Positions 47,320-57,899 of a stretch of 64,000 nucleotides of DNA are shown here, in pieces. The notes below the pieces were generated by a model that was not told the DNA's origin, searched no databases, and was given only the letters and a program-made list of their open reading frames with translations. A program made the position numbers and the translations under genes. Origin of the DNA: Acanthacorydalis orientalis (Eukaryota; Arthropoda; Insecta; Megaloptera; Corydalidae). The DNA lies in assembly GCA_034766995.1 (NCBI GenBank), contig CM068313.1, forward strand, positions 41,091,496 to 41,155,495, in the 5' to 3' direction. Position 1 is the first letter of the stretch; each line of letters begins with the position of its first letter.

Positions 47320-47585
47320 AAGCAATGATGATTCCAAAAATTTCGTACTGAAGACGAGAGCCTTGAAGATGAAGAAGATTGCGGGCGTCCTTCTTCAGTT
47401 CATAATGACCAACTGAAGGAGTAAATTGAATCAGAACCACGCACAACAATTCGAGAGCTTGCACAAAAGTTGGGCGTTAGTTATCCAACAGTTCAGTTCT
47501 AGACCACTTAAAGTAGCTAGCTGAGAAAATGATGTATATGAATTTGAAGGTCATAAACCGCAATTGTTTTTTTACCCACATAATA
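47320..47585 (+). mobile_element. Hsmar1-like mariner, deletion copy with helix-turn-helix remnant
   Basis: The translated N-terminal part reads FQKFRTEDESLEDEEDCGRP, then SSVHNDQLKE, a stop, and IESEPRTTIRELAQKLGVSYP, the mariner helix-turn-helix with its GRP motif. After TTCTAGACCACTTAAAG the sequence jumps to the 3' terminus (AAGGTCATAAACCGCAATTG...CCCACATAA). The catalytic domain is missing. The 5' terminal repeat is not recognisable upstream of about 47320. Confidence 0.8.
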
Positions 47586-47589
47586 AATA

Positions 47590-47894
47590 TAACATCATAA
47601 AATAACGATTAGAAGTAATATATTATTTATTATTTCTCAATTTCATTTTCTTGTTTTTACAAAATCATTTTCATTCATTTGATTTTTTTATAATACTTTT
47701 TTTTAAGAAAATAAATCCTGACCAAATAACATATAAAGCAATTATTTTGTTATGTCTTAATGAAACAAAATATTTTTTCGAAAATGGAACTCACAATTGT
47801 TTAAAATATCAGATAATCAAACAGTATTTTTATCAGTGAGTAAATAGAGAAATGACTGTAATATTATAATATTTTTTATTTAAATATTTGTGAC

Positions 47895-47928
<34 letters not shown>

Positions 47929-48510
47929 GTTATTAAAAAAAATTTGAAATTTGATATAAACTAAAATATTAGAAGCAAAATGCAATCATCTGAACATTCC
48001 ACAATGAATATATACTAAAAAATGGAATACGATTGTAATTTATTTCTTGATAATTTATTTGCAATTTACAGTTCAAAATACAGTACATCCAAACAATTAT
48101 ATTTATTACAAAATTCGAATTTACGATTAATTCACGTACTCTGATGTACGTGTTTTAAAAATTATGTACTTATAGTGAATTGAAGTCAACGAGACTTTTT
48201 GAACTGTAAAAATCCTAGCCATGATTTAGCTTTAATCTGTACAGTATTTCGTTTCGCAATGCAGTGTGCATTGTATTTTACTGAAGCATTATTTTTAAAT
48301 GTAAATTATGGAAGTAAATTGTATTGTAGGGAACACATGTATTGTATACCAAATATTTCATACTTTTTTTACTTCAACTAATTATATTAACTGACATAAG
48401 GTGTTAAGTTAAGAATATATATTTTATTTACAAATAAGTAAAAACATACACACACACACAGAGACACATATATAGATATATATATATATACTTGCCAATG
48501 TTATCTAATA
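47590..48510. other. A+T-rich sequence without recognisable gene
   Basis: Holds a (TA)n at 47897-47928 and a CA/TA patch at 48447-48491. A 60-codon frame at 48199-48381 is unrecognised. Confidence 0.45.
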
Positions 48511-48584
48511 ATTATTATTTTAGCTGAACTAAAATTAAAATGTAAGATCAATGAAGAACTGATTGAAAATTTTGAAATAATGCA

Positions 48585-49519
48585 GGGCCTAAAATAAGGT
48601 GATGTTCTGACATAAATGCTGTTCAACTTATCATTTGATCATGCAGTACGAACTATCCTAGTAAACGTAAACTACATCATACTCAACAAAGCACAACAAA
48701 TAGTAGGATTTGCAGATGACCTAAACATTATGAACAGATCTATACTTGCCATTAAAGAAGTCTGTGGATCACTTGAGACCGCTGCAGTAGACATTGGTCT
48801 TAGAATAAATGAGATTAAATGTAAACTAATACTGTAAAGTAGAAGACGAATGAGAAGATTAGGTCAAAACGTCACCATCAATGATTATAATTTCGAGGGT
48901 GTAAACAATATTGTATACCTTGACTCAAACATCGCCAGTGAAAATGAGTAATCTCAAGTAGTTAAAAAACGAATAGTAGCAGCAAAGAGAACATATTTAG
49001 CGCTCTTTCTCATAATGAAATCCAAAAATATGCATAGGAAGACCAAAATCCGACAATATAAACCTCTCATTCGTACTGTCATAACTTATGGAGTTGAAGC
49101 GTGGATTATATCAGCTAAGACCGCAGAAATGTTGGACACCGTAGAAAGAAGAATGTTCAGAAGGATATTTGGGCCAGTAACGATGGAGGTATGTGGAGAA
49201 TATCCAACAAATTCGAATTATATGAAATCTATGAGGAACCAAAACTATCCATTTTTATAGAAATGTTCCGCCTGCCATGGCTAGGTCACACTGAACGACT
49301 CAATAGTAGCAAAAAGAATCTTGGATAAACAACCAGGTGGAAGAAGACTTGTGGGAAAATCAAGGTTCAGATGGATAGACAATGTAGAGAAGGATACAGT
49401 GGAACTGTTAAATGTAAGGAACTGGAGAAGGATTGTCAGGCAGAGGGATGTCTGGAGGCAAACAATGAAAGAGAACAAAGCTTTATTTGAGCTGTAGCGC
49501 CATCGAAGAAGAAGAAGAT
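48585..49519 (+). pseudogene. Non-LTR retrotransposon (LINE) 3' fragment with (GAA)n tail
   Basis: This is the end of a reverse transcriptase ORF2. The reading starts MQGLK-stop-GDVL and MLFNLSFDHAVR (palm), then IVGFADDLNIMNRS, where FADD (48709-48720) is the catalytic YXDD-type motif. It continues with GLRINEIKCKLIL, RLGQNVTINDYNFEGVNNIV and KKRIVAAKRTYLAL, then RKTKIRQYKPLIRTVITYG, AEMLDTVERRMFRRIFGPV and the tail WRRIVRQRDVWRQTMKENKA. Several stops and at least one frameshift break it. The element is 5'-truncated, as usual for LINEs. It ends in a (GAA)n run at 49505-49519; short-repeat 3' tails of this kind suggest an RTE-like clade, which is an inference. Confidence 0.85.
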
Positions 49520-49725
49520 TAAAATAGAAAGAAACGCGTTTAAATTATCTAAAATACATTTGAAAAGCTATGATCTAAATTCAGGAGGCTGTCCCTAGAC
49601 AGACATTTTTAGCAATTTATTGCAAATTATACGGTCTGTATAAAATAAGTGTATTACTGTTAATGAAATGTAGTGTGAAGAAAGTGTCTTTTAAACATAT
49701 CATAAAAAGCTTCGAAGAAAATGTT

Positions 49726-49729
<4 letters not shown>

Positions 49730-49779
<50 letters not shown>

Positions 49780-49831
49780 ATATATATATATATATATATT
49801 TGTATCTTTTGTACATACATAACTACATACA

Positions 49832-49870
<39 letters not shown>
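49730..49870. repeat. Long (TA)n array in two blocks
   Basis: Two TA blocks flank a TTGTATCTTTTGTACATACA-type spacer. The right block abuts the miniature mariner. Confidence 0.95.
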
Positions 49871-49950
49871 TAGTTTGGTAGAAAATTAATTGCGGTTTAT
49901 GTCCTTCAAATTCATAACAAAAATCGAAATTATTTTCCTACCAGCCAATA
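49871..49950 (-). mobile_element. 80-bp miniature mariner (MITE)
   Basis: The left half reads GTTTGGTAGAAAATTAATTG, then CGGTTTATGTCCTTCAAATT, matching the inverse of the 3' ends at 44338-44458 and 47320-47585. The right half ends TTTTCCTACCAGCCAATA, an imperfect inverted repeat of the left. TA flanks both sides. No coding sequence remains. Confidence 0.75.
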
Positions 49951-49954
49951 AAAA

Positions 49955-50650
49955 AATTTACATTCTTTCCGAGAAACTTTCATTCGATATCGATTTATGA
50001 AGATTTAATAATAGTAAACAAAATATGAATTAATATGTGTACTTATCTTTTATAATTGAAAATAATGTAAATGATTTTTTTCTAATATATATATATATAT
50101 ATATATAGATGTATTAATTTTATAGAAATAATATTATAGAAATTTAATTTTATACGTATGTATTTGTGAGTGAATATTATACATGGAAATAAAAAAATAT
50201 TTTCTCTAAAATATCAAATATTTAAATGACCTAAACTTAAATGTGATTATTAAAATTTTCTTTATATATATATTTCAATTTTAAAATATAATGAGGAAGT
50301 TAAGGATGCAATGAATATATTATTTAAATGAAACCAAACGATAAAATTAAAGCAGTCTTGTGTCGAATTAAATCAAATTAGAAATAATAGCAAAATAAAA
50401 TTGGATTCTATACATTCAGTCTTCGACATAAAATAAATAAAATGATTTGAAAATTGAAAGAGAAAATCGTAAAAATTTCTCGAGAAAATGATAGATAGGT
50501 AAGCAGTGTTACTTGAGAGTTACGTTGGCAGAAAGGTAGTAAATTTAAAATTTAAATTTATAAATGAACCGACTTTCAAAGCTATCACTGTTTTCTGAAT
50601 AAAATTCGTAATTATTCGTATTTTAAAAACATTATTCATTCATTTTTTCC
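49955..50650. other. A+T-rich sequence without recognisable gene
   Basis: Short (TA)n at 50086-50107; nothing else. Confidence 0.5.
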
Positions 50651-50679
50651 ACATCAAACAATATAATTACTACGAAATG

Positions 50680-50985
50680 ATGGAATGACATTTATGTCCA
50701 GAAGAGGGTTATTGAAGACGAGCAGGTTTACAAAATTATTTAAATAGAAAACAGCCAATGCAAAATATTCAGCAAGTTACAAGAGTCGGCTTACATCCTT
50801 ATATCATATTCGCTTTGTTGTGTATACTGAATGTGATCTACATAGTCTTGATCAAAGAGGAAATCTGCACGTTAATATCAAGGCATTGATACGAAGTTTC
50901 TACAAGTGCTATAAAAATAAATTGTGTTTATATAATGGCAGAGATGATATAACAATGTTAGGTACTGACAACAACAAACTTTGAT
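50680..50985 (+). other. G+C-richer stretch, possible relic of a DDE transposase N-terminus (weak)
   Basis: Across two frames I read QNIQQVTRVGLHPY, then HIRFVVYTECDLHSLDQRGN. This resembles the R..(F/L)HPYHI..VQ......D...R linker region of some Tc1/mariner-superfamily transposases. No catalytic motif or terminal repeat was found. It may be coincidence. Confidence 0.2.
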
Positions 50986-51201
50986 TTCAACATTCATATT
51001 TTTTTCAACGAGAAAAATATTTAATTTCATATACGTTGTATAAGACGAAATTAACTTTATATCAAATATTAAAAATCAAATATTAACAAATCGTGTGTCA
51101 AATTAATTTCATAAAAAACATAAATCAAGTTTGTTTCTAATTTATTTAATTATAAATCTCATTTCGCTCATAAAAACTACTCTCAGCATATACGTTTTAA
51201 T

Positions 51202-51706
51202 TATTGTATATATTAGCGTATAAGACGACCTTTGAAACCCGAAAAATTCTTCAAAAAATAGGGAGTCGTTTTACATGTCCAATACAAAAACAGAACCTTT
51301 ATAATAACATGAAGAATCTATTGTGCTTTATAGAAATGAAATTCTTTATTTTTTTTTTTAAAAAAAAACTAAAACTTTAGTATGTAACTTAAATTCATGG
51401 AATAATTCATTTTATAATAAATAATTTTTTTTTAAAATAAAACACAGCCAAGCATTCTAGATACAAGCCGTCTATGATGTTTTAATACACAGAACGACAA
51501 AACAAGGTTATTCCCCGATATTTAAATCAAAAAATATAATTCTCCTAATTTTGATTTTGGACATAAAATTGTTTTATAATATGTGAAAGAGGTGTTCAAT
51601 TTAGGATCGTCTTCTACGATCGATATATGTTAAATGTATAAATTCTATTTTCAAATTTGAACCTCGTCTTATAAGTAGGTAGACTTATACATCGAGATAT
51701 ACGGTA
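51202..51706. mobile_element. MITE with GTATAAGACGACC-type termini
   Basis: The left end reads TATTGTATATATTAGCGTAT, then AAGACGACCTTTGAAA. The inverse of the right end reads TACCGTATATCTCGATGTAT, AAG and, further in, TTATAAGACGAGGTTCAAA. The termini are thus inverted repeats of about 35-50 bp with small indels. No coding capacity is visible in the 505 bp. Repeats with this terminal word occur in many animal genomes; I do not assign a superfamily because no clear target duplication is seen. Confidence 0.6.
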
Positions 51707-51714
51707 GTTGATAC

Positions 51715-53190
51715 ATTATTAAAGAATGTTTTTATTTAAGCTGAAAATACGAGTAATTCGGTTCGTCATACCTTTTCAATTTGCAGTAATATCAATCAAA
51801 TACCTAAAATGATTTAAAATAAAGTATAATATAGAACAAAGTATAAATATTATTAACCCTTTCGTGGCTACAAACGTGTGCGTCATAAAAATTATAATTT
51901 TTGGATACTTAACCCATTGTACACTTTTGTTCATATGCTATTTAATTTTTATATGCGTTCTTTTCATATTTCTTTTATTTTTTGTTTAAAAATTGTAATT
52001 AAAATTGAAGTGTACTTTTGTCATATTTCCTAATATGTTGCAAATAAAAATAATTTTTAATAATTAAAAATTTAAGCTGAAATGTTCTATATGTAAAATA
52101 TATTATGATACTAATTATGATAAAAATAAAAATTAAAAGTCTTAATTGTTATTTTAATTTTTTATTCAATTCAACTATATATATATATATATATATATCC
52201 CTAAAAATGAAAATGAATAAAGATAGACCAAATATTATTAGAAGATAAGTATAAAAAATACTATAGTATTTAGTTACATTTTGATTTGAACATTTATTAA
52301 ATCGTATTAAAAATTCTTAAAATTTAAAAATAAAAGGCGAATTATTAAAAAAGGCAATCACTTTTTATAAATATATATTAATCATTTATAAATAAAATAA
52401 ATTCAAAGATTATTTAATATTTCTTGTTAAGTTTTATGGTCATGCGTTTTTCGATATTTCTCAATTTATCTAACAGGATTTATGATATTAGTTTATTACT
52501 GCAAAAAGTTTTATTATTTTGTATAAAAAAAATCACTAAAATGTAAATCATTTATATTAAAAATAGTTAAAAGTAAATTGAAGAATTTTATATTTTTTTT
52601 AATTAGAAATTAAAAAAATCTATGATTTATGTTTATCTATGTTACTGATTTCCTTCAACTTTCTCTAAATTTATTTTTAATAGATATATATCTAGTGTAA
52701 AGATATTTTAAAAACATCGAATAGAAGTTATTCTTATAGTTGATTTCAAAATTATTATTTTTTTGAGAGATATTTAGAAGATATATAATAAAAAAACGTT
52801 TTAAAGAGCACGAATATTTTAACGATTTTATAAAACTGTATTGTGTTAAAGAATACTTATTTATTTTTTCATTTATATCTCTCTTTTTGCTCATATATTT
52901 ATGTAAATTTATTAATTCATATAACATATTATTATCTATTATATTATTAGATTTGTTTTTACGGTAGATAAAATTTTAAAATTAAATTATTTACCAAGTT
53001 AATCGGAAATTAAATTTAAACAGTATATCTTATACACAGTACTTATTTCGTATGTTTGTATTCGATTTTAGTTTGCAAAATAAAGATATAAAGCAAGACA
53101 TATAAAATCTAAACGTTTTTATAGAAAACGATTCATTTATTAAAATTTTACGATCGTACACTTTTTCTAACTTTTGATTTACATAACGCA
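51715..53190. other. A+T-rich sequence without recognisable gene
   Basis: Short (TA)n at 52176-52198. A 90-codon minus-strand frame at 52655-52927 is Lys/Asn/Ile/Tyr-rich and compositional. Confidence 0.5.
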
Positions 53191-53195
53191 TTAAT

Positions 53196-53575
53196 GTCAC
53201 TATTGGTTTACTATCGGTTTGTCTTCGGTTTGACGACTGCTGGCTGACATCGTTCTGAACACTGAACGCGCTGACTGTTTTTGCTGATTTGCATATCGAG
53301 CCTCTTTTTACATCACCCAATTCTTATTCATCACGACATCAGGAAGTCTGGAAGGAAATCTTATTTTTCTGAAAATCCACTAATGAAAATTTGACTTGCA
53401 GAGTCTGCTTGTTACAGTGCCTCGGCTCATTTCTTTCGCCCTTTCCTCAGCTCGTCCTACTTCTACTCTAGCGGGGTGTCGTTTCTTTTAGATATCCGAC
53501 ATTAACGTTTTAGATTCGAAGCTCTGTCGGCACGCTCAATTATTTCACATCGTTATATGTTCTCGGATTCGATTT
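53196..53575. other. G+C-rich island with octamer, candidate regulatory region
   Basis: CpG-rich sequence at 53200-53300 and 53410-53540. ATTTGCAT, the POU-factor octamer, lies at about 53286-53293. A minus-strand frame (MGDVKRGSICKSAKTVSAFS...) is open across the left part and has a coding-like start of about 45 residues, then becomes A+T-driven. A pyrimidine tract ending CCTCAG occurs near 53450. No family match. Confidence 0.3.
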
Positions 53576-53584
53576 GCTTGAAAT

Positions 53585-53614
53585 GTGTGTGTGTGTGGGT
53601 GGGTGTGTGTGTGT
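53585..53614. repeat. (GT)n microsatellite
   Basis: GT repeat with GGGTGGG interruption; no TA run attached. Confidence 0.9.
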
Positions 53615-54050
53615 TATCTTAGTTAAAGTATCGTTACCGCATAATGACGAGGTTCGTCGAAGTAGTTTACATAGAACTAACTTGATTCAAATTTAAATGT
53701 ATTTGCAATGAAAATAGTTTCGGTTATACTCGACAACATAACAAGTAAAAATATAAATAAAATTTATATATACATCTCACTTTGTACACAGTACTTGTAC
53801 ATCATTTGAATATTTTTATAAACGTTTACTTGAAATAGATGTTGTATGGTTTTTATAAGTAAAAGAGGTTGAATATTGTACACTATTTTTCTCTTTTTAT
53901 CTACCTCTCCCTCTCTCTCTCTATATATATAATTATTAAATTTATACAAGGAGGTTAATAATTAAAGGTATACTTTCGGTCATATAAATTGTGAAAAATA
54001 TTTTCTTGGATAAAATATGTAAATAATATAAAATAAACTACATAGTTATA

Positions 54051-54051
<1 letters not shown>

Positions 54052-54136
<85 letters not shown>
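54052..54136. repeat. (TA)n microsatellite
   Basis: About 85 bp TA with one TACATA interruption. Confidence 0.95.
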
Positions 54137-54139
<3 letters not shown>

Positions 54140-54525
54140 TAGCCGCAATTAAAGAAAATTTGCTTATATGAAACAATTGATAAAAATTATTAAATGCAAG
54201 CTTTTCATTTTAACTACATTCCTTAATTTGAGTTTTTATTTAAATTTTTTATTACAATTTATAACTAGAAAATGCATTAAGTAATAACTTATTTCAAGAT
54301 GTTTACATTAAAATACACATATCGTTTAAAGGACATTAAAATTCATAAAACATACAAAATCAATACATTTTGCATTGTATAAACAGAATAATTCATATAT
54401 GACTACTTGCTATGAAGACACAAATTTATAATGAACTCTTCAAGAGTAAAATTTTTTATTACTGAATTAAAACGCTTTGTAAAAATATACTCAATTGTAT
54501 AGTATTATCCTATAAGTAATATTTA
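54140..54525. other. A+T-rich sequence without recognisable gene
   Basis: Nothing supported. Confidence 0.5.
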
Positions 54526-54527
54526 TT

Positions 54528-54545
54528 ATATATATATATATATAT

Positions 54546-54609
<64 letters not shown>

Positions 54610-54614
54610 GTATG
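54528..54614. repeat. (TA)n microsatellite
   Basis: TA with TACATACATA and TATG interruptions. Confidence 0.95.
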
Positions 54615-54759
54615 AAAATGAACATAATCATACGGTGTCATCATTCTGAATACACTACAAGAACGAAAAATAATTTTATATTTCTGTAAAACAATTTGTG
54701 AAATAGTATATATTTTTGTAGCCTTACATATTATTTGATTTTATTTTTATTCCTTATAG

Positions 54760-54809
54760 GCTATCTATTATCACATATAATGGTCCCCCATTAGCCGTGT
54801 TATCGAAAG
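54760..54809 (+). other. Weak candidate exon, 50 nt
   Basis: A T-rich tract ends in CCTTATAG (54759). The following 50 nt carry one open frame (LSIITYNGPPLAVLSK) and end at AAAG before GTACTA, a mediocre donor. No family recognised; chance is likely. Confidence 0.15.
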
Positions 54810-54834
54810 GTACTATATAATTTGAATATCTAAT

Positions 54835-54960
54835 GTATTCATATGAGCTGTAGGTTTAGCTGGTAGTTTAAGACACGGGGCGTGACGTCACCTTATTCCA
54901 ATATCGTCGCGAGCTACGGGGCAGAGTTGTTGTTTTTGTCAGTATTCAGAGACTTTTTTT
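54835..54960. other. G+C-rich patch with CRE-like site
   Basis: Contains GTGACGTCAC (about 54882-54891), an exact palindromic cAMP-response-element core, within CpG-rich sequence. No open frame. Confidence 0.35.
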
Positions 54961-54998
54961 TATAAATTTCGATATGTTCACACAAGCGTATATAAATA

Positions 54999-55016
54999 TT
55001 TCTCTCTCTATCTCTC

Positions 55017-55075
<59 letters not shown>
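54999..55075. repeat. Compound (CT)n(TA)n microsatellite
   Basis: CT repeats followed by about 56 bp of TA. Confidence 0.95.
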
Positions 55076-55078
<3 letters not shown>

Positions 55079-55079
55079 C

Positions 55080-55805
55080 TTTTCTTTCAATTAATATAAA
55101 TGGATCAGTAATTTATACAACTTATGTTTCATTCCAGTTACATATACGATCGTCATTAAGTTGCTAGCTAGTTATTTGGGGTATAACCTATTAGCTGTCG
55201 CCCTATTTTAAAAGTGTGTATCTACATTGTGTCGCAAAAATTAAGGGATGACGAGTATACTCGTCACACACATAGTATAAGCATCCTCTGTAAAAATGAA
55301 TTAAAGTTAAATGAAATGGCATTTGACTTTTTTGAAAAATCAACAATTTTACTACTCAAATTTATTTTCATGACGAAAATCCACGTCATACACAGCTAAC
55401 AGGTTAATGGCACGTCGAAAAGCGATCGTCACCCAAATAATGCAACTTTTATAGAAATTAGTTGATTTTCAATGTATTTTATGTATTTCTATTGAAATTT
55501 TATAAAAAAAAAACAAATTTAAAGTTACCGATCCGTTGTAAAATGATGTTTGTGTCATTAACGCTGAAAATACGAGATACACGTTGAATTTAACGATATA
55601 TTGTCATAAAATTACCATTAAAATGACCTTTAGTAGGATTATTCTATTAATTTTTGTTCACTCCGAATTCCATACTTTTTTTTATCAAAATATTAAATAG
55701 TTACTATGGTCCAGTTGAGTATGCTGAGTATTTTACACTGTTTTATTTTGTAATATTTTGTAAATATAACTTGAAAATTTGTATGTGTATTTTAAATACT
55801 GATTT
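55080..55805. other. Mixed sequence without recognisable gene
   Basis: Slightly G+C-richer at 55130-55430, then A+T-rich. A 61-codon frame at 55214-55399 is unrecognised. Confidence 0.45.
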
Positions 55806-55812
55806 TTTTATA

Positions 55813-56692
55813 TTGGGTTGATGCATAAGTTCGTAGCGTTTTTGTTTTCCAAGGGAACAGTGCTTTGGAAAGGAAGCTGTTTGATATATGTTAATGTCAT
55901 TATAATATCACAGTATTGTTTTATTTAATACTTCTTGATTTTTTCAATTTATAGAAAGTTTATGTTCAAGGTTAACTAAGAAAAATGAAGTGTCAAGTAC
56001 AAAAAAAACGAATATTTCCGACATTTCCTTTTGTTTGAATTTAACCAAGGAGCTAAGGCATCAGAGGCAGCTACAACCATTTGTGATATTTACGGGAAGA
56101 ATTCTATCGAGGAAAGTATGGTCCGAAAATGGTTTTCTCATTTCAAAGAGGGCCATTTTGATTTGAATAATTCTCTACATTCCGGAAGACCATTCGACTT
56201 TGATGAAATCCGTTTAAACGTTTCAATTCACGATGATCCACGTCAATAAATACTGATGAGGTTTGCTACCAACAACTCCACCGCCCTGAGGCCGAAATTC
56301 AAGAAAAAACGACCTAGAAGACGGGATCAAGTGATTTTGCAGTATGATAATGTTCGTCCACATTTTACTAACACTATAAAAGCGGCTATTCAAGAGCTTG
56401 ATTGGAAGGTTATTCTAAATCCACTCTATTCTTCTGATCTTTCCCCATTCGATTTTCATCTTTTTCACTTTCTATCTAACAATATTCGAGGAATCTTCTT
56501 TAATAACGACGTCGCTTTTCAAAATTAGCTTGACGAAATCTTCATCTTCAAATTCTTCAGGCGTGCAATTGAAAAACTTCCAGAATATTGGGAGGTAATC
56601 GTAATCAATGGAGGAAAATATATTATTGATTATGTATTTTGTTTATTTTTAAAAAAATAATAAAAACGCTACGAATTTATATATCAACCCAA
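55813..56692 (+). mobile_element. Mariner with TTCGTAGCG termini, internally deleted
   Basis: The left end is TTGGGTTGATGCATAAGTTC, then GTAGCGTTTTTG. The inverse of the right end is TTGGGTTGATATATAAATTC, then GTAGCGTTTTTA. TA precedes the left end; the right flank is CA, probably a mutated TA. The 880 bp is about two thirds of a full mariner. Confidence 0.88.
56025..56645 (+). pseudogene. Mariner transposase with central deletion
   Basis: The first open piece (ending at a stop, 56247-56249) reads CFEFNQGAKASEAATTICDI, then MVRKWFSHFKEGHFDLNN and HSGRPFDFDE: the paired helix-turn-helix DNA-binding domain and GRP motif. After HDDPRQ and a stop, the second piece (56256-56528) soon reads KKKRPRRRDQVILQYDNVRP, where YDNVRPH is the second catalytic Asp block. 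It then gives NPLYSSDLSPFDFHLFHFLS (third Asp) and, past a stop, a tail including EKLPEYWEVIV. The whole segment carrying the first catalytic Asp is deleted, so no active enzyme can be made even if the stops were ignored. Confidence 0.88.
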
Positions 56693-56694
56693 CA

Positions 56695-57545
56695 TAAAAC
56701 AAAAATTCCACATTTTATAGCATATTGAGAATTATGTATATATGTGAAACTAACATAATTTATCAATAACCAGATTTGGAGATAAATTAATTAAATTATG
56801 TTGTTCGATAAAAATGGTTATTTACTGTTACAACAATCCTATTTTAATATAAAGTTGTAAAGTATTTCATTTTTTATTTCTTAAGTGTTATGAATTCATT
56901 TTTAATTTTAGAGAAGCAATTTAATATACGTTCAAATGTGTTAAGTACTTAATATAGAGAGTGATTATTAACTTTTTTTGTTGAGTCATTTTTCGAGAAG
57001 CTAAATTTGTCATGTATGCTTTGTATTAAAGTGAAACTAAAAATATGTTCGAAAAACTTTTAATTAAAATATGTAAATATTATTAAGAGTTTAAAGAAAA
57101 AATAAACTTAGAATTTAATAAGTTTAAAATTTAATTACTTATTGAATTTAATCAAAGATTTGCAGTAAGTAGAGCACTTCCCTTTCACTAAATTGGAACT
57201 ACGAGTATCGTAAATATTTATGTATCATTTGAAATGAAAATGATTTCGTAATTAGATATTAAATATTTTTTAAAAAATTAAACTTATGACTATTATTTTG
57301 GACGCCATGATTGAGATATTTTGGATACATGGTATGGCCTGTGAGTAAGAATTAGTGGTCTAGATTATTTCTTAACACATACAAGAAAAGTGTATAGTAT
57401 ATATCAGCCAACGCAATTCTCAGTATTGAAATATTTAGATAAAAAAAATATTATTTTTAATGCTTCGTAATTTTCCATGTTGATACTTCCTTAATACAAG
57501 AAAAAAATCGAATCATTCAAAATTTTAAATATTATTTGAAAACAT
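56695..57545. other. A+T-rich sequence without recognisable gene
   Basis: Nothing supported. Confidence 0.5.
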
Positions 57546-57549
57546 GATA

Positions 57550-57897
57550 TTGCTTGAAATTAATTATTCATCAACGTATGTGAATTCCATCAGAATAACA
57601 ACAGAATTTAGGAATCGAAACATGATTATGAACCTTTATGATACAGATCAAAACCCGGAACCAGACCCTAAACTGCATGTTTAAAACTGAAGCGAATATG
57701 CGTGATTCAATTATCCTTTGCATCCAGTTATTGAATATTATGAAGGAGCTCGGAATGTCTATAAATACGTGTTTCTTGATCACGGCCTATTTGACTATTC
57801 AGTTATTCAAATCAGAATGCATTTTTCGTTTCCTTCCGAATTCCCTAGATTTCTCTTCGTAACGCCTAGTAAACAAGAGTATTTTTATTTGTTATGA
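57550..57897. other. Stretch open in several frames, origin unclear
   Basis: Three frames remain open for 60-75 codons here, two on the plus and one on the minus strand. The frame at 57706-57897 (HPVIEYYEGARNVYKYVFLD, HGLFDYSVIQIRMHFSFPSE...) has the most protein-like residue mix, and the same frame upstream reads DTDQNPEPDPKLHV before stops. It could be a pseudogene or an old transposon. No family recognised. Confidence 0.25.
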
Positions 57898-57899
57898 AT

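Noticed and set aside
49281..49478. Minus-strand ORF of 65 codons
   Set aside because: Antisense to the LINE C-terminal region.
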